Shown here: positions 26,029-38,000 of the stretch, piece after piece | Numbering within the stretch: position 1 is the stretch's first letter | Layout of the letters: each line of letters begins with the position of its first letter | NCBI GenBank assembly: GCA_037074765.1 | Contig: JBAMDO010000052.1 | Coordinates: 124,001-188,000 of the forward strand | Direction: 5' to 3' | DNA length: 64,000 nucleotides | Source: Mansonella perstans | Lineage: Eukaryota > Nematoda > Chromadorea > Rhabditida > Onchocercidae | Translations under genes and position numbers: made by a program | The notes under the pieces: generated by a model | What the model saw: the letters and a program-made list of their open reading frames with translations, nothing else | Databases searched by the model: none | What the model was told of the DNA's origin: nothing

Positions 26029-29000
26029 AATGCTTGACACTATTTAAAACATTTAAATCTGTTTCCTACCCATCACCAGCAAAAAGAAAGAAAAGAACAA
26101 AGTATTTTCAATTGTGATTAATGGTTCAATAAAAAAAAAAATTAAAATTTTAGGGAAGAAGAAAAGTTTACCGCGATGGGATTCAGTTTCCTATTTCAAT
26201 AAATTAGTACATTTGAAGTTTCCGTTTCTTTTTATCATTGCTTCATAAAAGATAATATAATAGAAATAGGAACTAAATTTTTAGATCAAAATTGATTTAA
26301 AATGAATTATTAAATTTAATTCATTTTGAAATACAAAAAATATCAGATATTCATCAGATTTTAAAATAGATTTACTCAATGATAAGCATTCATTTTGATC
26401 TCTTGAAGGAATTTCCGGATTAAATCCAAATAATTTAATAAGCTAATAGTGGGCAAAGTTTTCTCAATGATGATTCAATAATAGCGGTATAGGTAATTTT
26501 TAGTTTCTTACAAGTGCCTTTTTTTTCAAATGAAATTCACTCTGTTTCATATCTTTAAAAATGTTTTTGTTGGCTTTGTTTTCATTTTTTGAGCCCAATG
26601 TTTTTACTCTTCTCCATTTATGCAAAAAAGAGGCGTAGCAAACTTTTAAGAGAATGTAACAATAATGCTGAATAAAAGACAACAATAATAACAGTTTAAA
26701 TGAGAATGCTTATATTCTCTAGTTATTTTAAAATTTAGCTATTTTCCTAATTAGTCTTTTATTTATTACGAGTAAATTTAATCATGATATTGGGCAATTA
26801 TATAGCTGTTATGACTTTGTTATCTTTGGTAAATGTTATCAATAATTATTATTAGTTCTCTTTGATATCATGAAAAATGAAAAAATAATCTCGAATATTC
26901 AGCAGGTATTTGTTGTTGCACCTGAATATTAATTTATTCTGATAAAGTTGGCTTCATTTTGATGGACATAAGACTCGGAGATAATTCCTAAGTAAGCATA
27001 ATAATTAAATAAATAATTAAATGAATCTTTCAAACACAATTCAACATCTGTTGCAGCGGTAATTTAGTTTTCTTGAGAATTCAATTCGGTTAAACTGAAT
27101 TGAAATTCATGAATAATTAATTCAGGATTTGATATAGAGGATTTGACAAATAAGCTGAAGGATAATGAGAAATCTATTTTTATACATTATATTGGAGATA
27201 AACACGGTTAAATTATAACATTTTTAGTTCGTTCATTGTTTTCACTGCTTATTTAACAGTGAGACTAGAGAAATAAATCCGACACAAAAGCTTTTATTTT
27301 AACCATTGAAAGTAATAACGGATTACTGATAACAACTAGAAAATATCTTATTGTTATCAATATTTGAAGGACACTAAAGATACTTTGTCTGGTATATTCC
27401 ATTTAGTGTCTTTCGACAGTTACAGTTATTTGCAGTAATTCGTATTTATTTTTTAACTGAAATAATAATTCGAAATACATCACTTTCTCAGATACACTGT
27501 AACATCAAACTTTAGTAATGCTGAAAAGTTTTTTTAGAAATTTTATCTTTTCTGTTATTAAATCTTAGATCGAATAATAATAATTTGATATTTTACAAAA
27601 AGTTGTGAAATAGAATATTAGAAGATGGGATAATTTTAGACTTAATGAAGAAAGTGATCATTTGAGGGTGTGATAAAAAGGGCTCAAAAGTCGCATTTTG
27701 TTTCAAATAGCAAATCAGAAGTGCAGCAATGCAAATGAAGTATTGCTGAAGCTTTCTTCAAAATGTCGACACCTCCAATTTATAAGTAGACCAAGAAAGA
27801 ATGGGGAAAAAAATTGGTTGATTAGTTTTTTCCTGAGGGAAAACTCTCGCATATTTTTAACAAGGAAAATCATGTAATCCTTCAGAATTCAGTAAGTAAA
27901 TGATTCAAATGGCCAAAATGATTAGCTTATTCCTATCAAATACTATACAGTCTTTGAAATAATATGTTACAATTATCATCAATTGATGATGTAATTAAAA
28001 TTTTATAGTGTAATTGTTTCGGCTGATCTTTTCCGGATGACAATTCTACTTATTTGCCATAGTTGCAGTTTTGAATGCCTATAAAAAAATATCCCGAAGT
28101 TTTCTTTGTTTTTTATATTACTGTATCATTACCGTAGACATTGTATAACTAATCTCTAATTGTATTTTATAGCTTTAAAAAAACATTGATTGATAAATGA
28201 TCAGCAATTAATCAATCAATTTCACATAGAACGGCTGCTGTATATGACTGAGAGCTTTTCTGAACCTTTTTTTTTTATCAGCTTCTCTTAAATTTTATTT
28301 TTCTTGCTTATTCTTAATTTTTTTTATAAAATGGACATTTGTAGTTGACCATTTATTTAAGCTATAATTTTCTCTTTTTTTTCCCCAAAAAAAAAACTGT
28401 CTCCTGAAAACTGTATAATGGTATATATATAGTATTGATGACAAGTGTTTCATTTACATATTTTCATTGTGACACTCAACTAAATATAAGATTTCTATGG
28501 TAACATTTTTCACCATCGAGAAGTGATAAGATGTTTCATCCAAAGTTTTCAAAAAAAAATAATAATAATGATAATAATACTTTGGGAGGGCTGAAAAGAT
28601 ATAAAGAAAAAGAAATCAAATTTTGCCTTCATATTTTTATTGCTTTTTAACATTATCAATATTATTGTGTTGAAAGTGTAACCATAAAATTGTAACAAAC
28701 AACTTTATGGCTTAGATTGTAGAGAGTAGAGCTCAATTCAATTTAAATGAATATGCCACTTTCTGTTTCTCTTATCAGATAACGACAGATGTTAGCCAGA
28801 ATGGAAGTTCAGGTATTATCAATTATTATTGTTCGCATTACATCAGCAAAAATTTACGATTTGATTGAAATTTTTTATTGTTGTTTAATTAAAATGGCAC
28901 CTTCATGTTTCCACGTTTTCTTATCATCTATCATGATAAGAAATGTATCATGATTTTTTTACAACTATCATATTGATTTGTTTCGAGTTTGAATTTTTCT

Positions 29001-32000
29001 AGTTTTTATTTTTGATTGAAATGTTTTTGTACATTTTTTTCTTTCCGAGAATTTAATTTACCTTAATTAATATTTTCAGTTGTATATTTTATTGATAATG
29101 ATTGCTGAAAATTTGACAAAATATAATTTTTATAATACTATAGATGTTTAGAAAAAAAATTACATATCATGAATATATCGGTGTAGAAAAATTAGCAAAA
29201 AAAATCGATAAAAAAATTTCGAGGAAAATTTATTATCTTATTAATTTGTATTAATTGAATTACTAGGATTGCATTCATTAAATCTGCGACAGTAGGAATT
29301 CTGGATAATTTTCTTTTTTACTTTTTTTATTAAATATTACCATTTCTCAATTTTTTTAATTACAATTCGCAATAGGTATGGATACTTAGGCATGGATACT
29401 GGAAATTTTTAACAGTTATTGTGTGAGAAATTCTAATGAATTCGAATTCTGCGACACACGTCAAATATTGGCTTGAAGAAACAAGATTGTTACTGTTGCT
29501 ACTGTCATTAGAATTGAATGAATATACATCAGCCAGAACAATTAAAGCCTGTATCAAAAAGCGATACGGAAAACGAATCAACATCTACCAGGATATTATC
29601 ATCATTTACGGTTCGATTGATTCATTGAATAATAATAATGATAGGGTAGGATTTTTTGTCGAAGAAATTAATGAAAAATAATAGACCAAGAAGATAATAG
29701 AGCAGTTGAAACATTAATTTAAAAAGGCATTATTGAGTTTGATATAAGTAGTAACATTGTAATATGTACTTATTTAATGAAAATTTTAAAAAAATATGTC
29801 AAAAAAAAAGCTCCAAAACATATTGTCTGACTTATTCATCAGATAAAGATAAATATTTGAAGGGCTACAAAAAGATGACATTTTTGATAAACATTAAACA
29901 TTCAAAATCTTCTAAATTCCAATTTAAATTAATTCATTTGCATATTGCTCCATCTTTTGTTGTTGTTTTAAAAATGTAGCATTTGTAAAAGAAAAAAAAT
30001 TTTAATTGAAGTATAATTTTTGTATTTTTGAATTTGGTTTTTTTCAATTAAGCTTATGCTAGATGATTTTGCTAGCTATGTATATTGGAAAGATAAAACT
30101 TTATCTTCTGATACTTGTTTATTCAATTTTCTCAGTTTATGTCGCATGTTTGTGTCACATGTGTCACATCGTGCCAATTAGCTGACGTAACTCACCGAAA
30201 TTGTGAGCGCTGGCCAATAAACAAAAAAAATTACATTTACTTTATTTGATAGATGCGTGCTATCTGTTCACATCATCCCATCAGTGGTTTTATCAATGCT
30301 CATTAGTGTACGATACTTTAATTATCACTCAAATCATTGTTACACTTTTAATACAACGAAATTATCTTTTTGTATTTGGAAATGAAATTAAGTATTTGGA
30401 AATGAAATGGAAATGAAATTTTATGATAAAATTGGATTAAAAAATTAACCGTATCAGTTTGTAATTAAGCTATTACCTTCATCAAATCCACAAAAAAATC
30501 GTTTGTTTCATTCGTTGTCAAATTATTTATGCCAAAGATTGACAAACAAGAGACATTATCAGTTCATTATCATCAGCCACAACGAATTGTTCATCAACGG
30601 CCAAGTTTCATTCGATGTCTTTCGGCAACCGTACCAAGGCTTTCAACGGATTCAATGCCTTTTGCTGCTGTAAGTTCTTTGTTGCGGTGTCAAATTTCGC
30701 TAATTTGGACTGGAATTATTTGGGAGCGGAAAGAGAAAAGATTGTAAATTTGTTCACTTTGAATAGTAATACTTCTAAGATCTCAGGTAATAATAATCCT
30801 TTACTTCAGGTAATAAACTAACTGTGAATTTTTTTTTATGGTATGTAAACATTTGTCATTTGCTATGTTAGTTTAATTTATTTAAAATAAGATAAAGTTT
30901 GTAGTAGTAAATTGTTGTTTTCAGTGAATGTGTGTGTGTACGTGTGTGTGTGTGTGTGTGAATTGTTTTCAAGTGTCAAATGGAATTAAGTTATCACAAA
31001 GCCAAGTAATCATTTTGTGTTAATTCTTTTTTTTAAATTGTTATAGTTCGATTCAGTCTTTTTAATTTATTCAATTAAGCAGTTCGAGAATTCTCTCTTT
31101 ATTTGAGATAATCGATAGAATACTAAAGTGGCTCGAACAAATCGTAAAACTACTGATAACTTATCAACATATTCATTGATGTAATAATTTCTAGAAGTTT
31201 TATCATCTATTGTTTCGTTTTTTCTCAAATCATTGTTTATCTTTTTTTAGAATTGCTATTTGCTAATTTAATACGGTAATATCCAGAAATTGAATTAATA
31301 TTTCCGTAAAATGAAATGACAAAAAAAAAAGCTTGAGAAATAATGTCATCTCATCCAAACGGTTTATGAATCAAAGCTGAAATCATTGCTTGAAAAGCTT
31401 TCCAACTAAGTCAATTTTCATTTTCGTCATTTTCGGTCAATTTTCATTTTCGTCAAAGATTAAATCTGATTTAGCCATATTTATCTTCCTAAAAAAGAAA
31501 ACTGCTGAATGATTTTACTGGCTTTTTTTTCATTTGTTTTATGCTTCGTCTTCAATATTTTCCTTTCTAAGCTTAGCTTTCTTTTTATTTCAATATCATC
31601 TGTCATTTTTACTTCATATTAAGACTTCAATATATCAAAAGAACAATCACAATTTTAATTGTGTTATTGAAGTAGGCGATAAATAAGAAATCCTGGGATG
31701 TGATATGAAAGTCTTGGTTCTTATCCAACGGCTTTATTTCCGTCATTCAAAATGTTCTTTTTAATTTCGTAAATGGAAGGGAAAAAATACAACTTATAAT
31801 TTTTTGCTTGAAAAGTTGCAAAAAAGCAATAATGTCTAAACATAGGTCATCGATTAATGATTTGCAATACTTAAACTGATTTAATCAAAGATAAGTTAGC
31901 TGGAAGAGTGTTTATATGTCATAATCTAATTGTTATTGTATCTTGTTTCATCTTGAAAATTAAATTGAAAAGGAGATTTCAGGTAATCACCTTGCTAATT

Positions 32001-35000
32001 AACAATGTTCAAAGGCTGTAGCACTAAACTCATTGTTATTGCTACTGCTGTGAATACCACTATTGTTACTACTACTATTACTATGATCATCTGATCATCT
32101 AATTAAGCTTATCAAAGTTTTGTCTCTTTGCAGAAATAAATTAAATTGGACTAATTGAAGTTATAATCTGTGAAAAGAGAAGAAGCGCAATTGTTAACGT
32201 AGAAGTTAAAAATGTATGGTTACTTTTAATAGTAACATTTATCATTAAATCTAAGAATTTCATAACTTTTTTTAGACCATTTAATTCAAAATTAAAAGTC
32301 TGTGAAAAATTTTTGATAACTGATGAAGAGTTGATCTTGCTTATCGAAGATTTTCATCTTATTGGTTTTATGAGAAATCAAATGAAATTGAGTAAAAAAC
32401 TAAAGACAGTGGACTTTCGGAATAGTTTGATGAGAAAAGTTGTGCCAAATGTTGCTACCGAATTTACGAGGTGAATTTTTTTTTTGCGCTAAATTTTAAA
32501 ATAAAATTAGTTCTTCTTCCTGTATGCGATAAAAATTCATATATTTCAATCAGACTTTTATGTTAAATAAACAAAAATTAATTGGCATAAAACAATATTT
32601 GCATTTGTTGATTAAATATTCTTAATACTGATTGATTTTAAAAATCATTTGTTGAAATAAAATGATGAGTTAAAAAATAATTTTGATATTATTCCATAAA
32701 TTTTAGGACTTAATTTTATTTTTTGCAATTAACTCATCATAATTTTCTCTATTATTTAATAGTTTTAAAGTCATAATTACATTTATTGTTCTATTTGACA
32801 ATTAATATTGTATTTAATAAGATGTTACTCTCAGATATCTTCAATTTAGATGTATTGCAATGACCTTACCCGGCAGTGTGATTACGGTAAGTTATCCAGC
32901 CAGCATTGCGGGAAAAGATTGCTTAATTCATCTTGCAATGCTAATTCATAATCATATAGCGTTTTTTTTTTTGCTAACTAATTGGAGAAGATCTTTTCTC
33001 CCGAATGATTATTCCATAAAATATGGGTAATAATTACCTGCATGTTATTAAATGTTGTATCGAGCATTACTTCCCTATGCAATGGCAATTATTAGGATGA
33101 AAAAAAATATGTTGGAATATTCGGGTATTCAGGTCTTGGGATATTCAGATGTTCGATGATGAACCAATGAATCTCAGTCATTTTCCTCATAAACATTTAC
33201 TCCAAATATTTAGCCATTTTATTTTTGATTTTATATAGTTTAAACTTTTTCTTTTTTCCTTTTTCCTATCTTCCCTAATTCTACTTGTTAATTGCAATTA
33301 TTGATTGAAATTGAAATAAATTTCAGGTGCTATCACTGGGAGCCGATGTGTTGCCGGAATATAAATTGCAACCTACTAGGTGAGAGTATGGAGACATCTA
33401 AGACAAAAAATGGAAAAATTCATACCAAAGATTGAAATCTTTAATTTCAAATTTAATTATTATGAAAGAGAAAATTCATCTGTTAAATTCCTACTTTTTA
33501 CACTTTAATTCTAAATTTTGTAATTTAAATATTAATTTTTGTTTCGTTATTTTTTGCATTTTAAATCCGGATTTTGTAATGGAAATATTACTTTTTGTTT
33601 TGAGATTTTTAAAACTTTAATTTTGCAGAATCCATCACTGTACGATTGTACACTATTCGCCGTTTAAGGCCGTTTGGGATTGGATTATTCTTCTTTTGGT
33701 CATTTATACTGCCATTTTTACGCCTTACGTTGCCGCCTTTTTATTGCGAGAGGTCTTTTTTCATCGCATTTCATTTAAATAAATTATCGTAGAAAAGCTT
33801 ATTGATAATTTGGCTGTAAAATATTATTTCCATATCGCATTTCCTAAAAATGCATCTTCTCTTGATCTAATTAAAAATTGATAAATTTTTCTTTTGGCTT
33901 AAAATATTTGTTGATGAATTTTATTTTCAAAAATTTTACAGCATGTCTGCAATGATATCACATAGTTCTTTCTTGCTTCCAATTAACTTAACATTACTTT
34001 TTCAGTTTTATGTTAAAAAGTAATTGTAATCATTTTAATAAAATTTGCTTTCCATCTAAGGAAGACGAAATTTCACTGAAAAAAATGAGGAACAAATGTG
34101 ACAGCAAATGTGATCATTGTGACATTTTTTTAATTACTGAATTAACGATTAGCAAGAAAAACTTTCATGGGTGTATAAAAATTCCAGACTTAAGAAATTA
34201 TAGGAAAATTTGTTGCTTCCGTTATTCAAATTATTTTTGCTATGAAATAAAATTGAAATTTACAGGATAGCTCTCGTAAAGCTCATTTTTCGGAACCACT
34301 GGAAATTATTGATCTAATTGTGGATATCATGTTTATTGTTGATATTATAATTAATTTTCGAACAACTTACGTCAACGAAAATGATGAAGTTTGTTGCTGT
34401 CATTTGGAGTTTTAAATAAATTATTCAATTAAATTGATAGAACATTTATTTTTTGCTTTATTTCAAATATTTACTTACCAGTTTCGATTTTTTTTTTGAA
34501 GATTTTATTGTGATGAATAAGATTCCGCTAATGATAAATTTCAATAATTAAGCTTAATTTTTTCATTCAAAAATTTGTCAACTTACTTTTTAGGTTGTAT
34601 CACATCCTGGAAAGATAGCAATACATTATTTTAAAGGCTGGTTTATAATAGATATGATTGCGGCTGTACCATTTGATCTTCTTCTTGTAAATACAAACAG
34701 TGATGAGGTAAATTTTTCACCTTTCCTGCGTTTCTTTTTATTTTCCGTACTTACTAATTAGGATGGAATGGATGGAATAGAAAAAGAGTCAAGCTATTCG
34801 CATTACTTTACACTTTACCAGTTATTATTGTTTAGTGACTAATTTTAATTTGAGAGTGTATTTGAGTCATTCATGAAGAATTTAATGGCCTTCAAGAAAT
34901 CTATTAACCTTCCAAACGGATTAGTAGATTTTTAATATTCTGCTTAATTGTTATTACGTGAAGCGGCAATGAATCAAAGACGTAATGATAGTATGAATGA

Positions 35001-38000
35001 TGACTGCCTGATGATGACATACCTATCTTGTTAGATGAGTTCATACTGCTCAGATCGAAATGAGATAAGATTGAAAATTTATGATAGAAATATATTCGCA
35101 TTTCTATTTCTAAGTTAATTATTTTTCCAAATCTTAATAAAATTAATTTTGAAGTAAATTAATCTATTGAGTCATTTTGATCGTGCAGAATTCTTGTAGG
35201 AAATTCAACAAATAATACTTTGATTTACTGTTTGTCAAGGATAGCATGTAAGAAATAATTAGATGAAGTAATTAAGTTTAAAGATTAGACAAAGTTAAGG
35301 TTTTGTGACCAAAAGAAAGTGTACAGTATCAACTAAACCTTGACCTATTTGACCTCTTTATGAGTAGTAATATTTTCAATAGATATTGAAATCCTAAAAA
35401 ATGAACTGAATCCTCTTGGATTAATTATAGATTAATTAAGATTTAGGAAACTTATTGTTTTTGACATTGAGAGCAACATATTGAAAGTTGAATCATTTTT
35501 GTGACAATTTCAATAAACTTAACTTTCTTTACTCTATATGCGATAATTTAAAACGAACAAATAAAGAAAGTCATTTATCGAACAAATGCTGATACTTGTT
35601 CATGTTCACGTTTTATTATCTAGCTGTTATCTGTATTACCCGTATCTGTCACACGAATTTTCTATAGCTATTACTAGATATGGCTATCTGAAAAAGCTAA
35701 TGTTTTTTAAGATTTGTAACCTATGTATTAAATTTTAAAAATAAAAATGATTTTTCTTTTTTTTTTTTAAGATCGGTGGGCTCAACAAGGATGAGGTAAA
35801 TTGCAAGCTATTATTCATTCTTGACGCGTTTTTTTTCCGCTTTCTGCCTAACAAACTGCATGATATGAACTTTTCTAACTTATTCACTTTAAAAATGCTT
35901 CAAAACATTTAACAGAAATTAAAAATAAAAAATTCTTCAAGACATTTAATCCTTCTCTCGATTCCAAAGTATTTTTATACCTGTAAATTTTCCCCACAGA
36001 TTTATTGTTTCTTTTCTTGAAATTTAGAAAAAATATTTTTTAGATGTAAATTTTCTTTGTTGTAAAGGAAAAAAAATTTCTTTCGTAAAATATTGTCAAA
36101 GCGAAACTGACCAAATTTAAAACTAAGATTAGCAATTGTCATACTTTCGACATTCAAATTTTTTTCTTGCTAATCTGTTTTGCTTTTTGATCATTTGAAA
36201 TGGATTAGGCTATGGGTCAAAGAAAGTGTTTGCCCATTGAATGAGTAAATGCAAAATACTTTTAAAATATTATTCAATAATAAATGAAACCAACTATATG
36301 CTTACTGTTTTAATGTGATTTAACCAAATATCTGATTATTAAGCTGTCAAAAAAGGAAAATTTTTTTAATTAAAAATTCATCAACTATTGAAATGATCTA
36401 AACGTTTGATGCACAGTTTGAGGAGTTAAACAGTAATTAAATCTAGCAGGAAGTTGCCTGTATTATTTATAGCGATAAGTTTAAATAATAAAGCTACTTT
36501 TCTGGAAAACTGAAAAAAAAATGCAAAAATTAGATGGCCCTATTTTAAGCTTTATTGCTTGTTTTGAACCCTCTTTTCTTGTCACACACTTCAGCTAATT
36601 TATATGCAATGGAAAAGGACGAAAAAACTAATGAAGTTAGTGATGATATCAATATATTTCCTAATTATTAGCATTCCCTAATCAATATCGTCAATTAGAT
36701 AATTAGAGATTTTCATCATTTATTGTTCAACAAATAAGCTTTGAATATTTAACAAAAATTAATTTTTGAAATGGGGTGTTAATGCTTTTCAATTACTCCT
36801 TTGTATCAAGCTGCAATAATCAGCAGGAATAAATGTCTCTGTAATCTAAAAGAGATAGCGAGTACAACTAATGTATCTGTTGATCGATTTATTTAACCTA
36901 ATTAATTTTTATTTTTTGCAACTTTTTTGAGCACTGATATACGCTTGAAATGTCATGCACACACACACACATATATATAGATAAATATATAGTTGTGTAA
37001 TTGCATGACATAAGCAAGTATTTTGTGAAATTGATCTGAAATGATTTTTCAAATTCTCAGTATTATGAAATTTAATGATATTTAGCTAGATAATCATTTC
37101 TGGCTTTAAATTCAATTTGTTAAAATGCCATGCTACATTAAATCAAAGAATTTGAAATTTAACAATTTGTATTCAAGAAAGAAAGTGTAAAATTTTATGC
37201 ATTCATTAAAATTTAAGCTAATTATGTTAGCTCTGCTTCCTTTCTATCAGAAGTTTAAATTTGAAATTTTAGACGATTCTTCATTAATTTTAAAATTGAT
37301 GAAAATTTTTGCTAACATTTTTTTTTTTTTGAAATCATTAACTGTAACTATGGAGAGTGAAAGCACAATAATTGAAATTTCATATATTTTTTATTTGTGT
37401 GTTTTTTCACGAAATATTACATCTAACCAATTAAATTCTTTTAATGAACCAAATTTCTACTGAGTTTCATAATTTTGATTAAATAAATTGCAAATAGAAA
37501 TATTTGAAATTCAGTTAAAAATTTGAATTTGAAATTAACCACGAAATGTTTTCGTGATACTTTTGTTTAATAATTTTTGAAAAAATTTTGCAAAACTTAA
37601 CCATAAGGAATGTTTTGGTATTTATTTGTAACAAAAAAAAAGCGCGAAAAATTATGTCAAATTTCTGAATTTATTTTATTTTAGACGACTACGCTGATTG
37701 GATTACTGAAAACAGCTCGTCTCCTACGTTTAGTACGGGTAGCCAGGAAACTGGATCGTTATTCGGAATACGGTGCTGCTGTTCTGTTATTACTTATGGC
37801 AACATTTGCGTTAATTGCCCATTGGCTTGGTTGTATTTGGTATGCAATTGGAAGTGCTGAATTGCCTCATAAGGAATTCACATGGTTACATCAACTTGGT
37901 ACCTTTTTATATCAAATTTTATTTCAGCTTAAAAAGGATACTGTATGCGGATGGGGATATATATGTAGAATATTGTATATAAATAAGATACACTATAGGA

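Larger units (their letters stand above)
22555..30155. other. Long first intron of the distal unc-103 isoform
   Basis: It contains the two inverted repeats, the GA microsatellite and one open frame at 29436-29645 that could be another alternative first exon (70 codons, ends AGG|GTAGGA in phase 0). Otherwise AT-rich. Confidence 0.5.
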
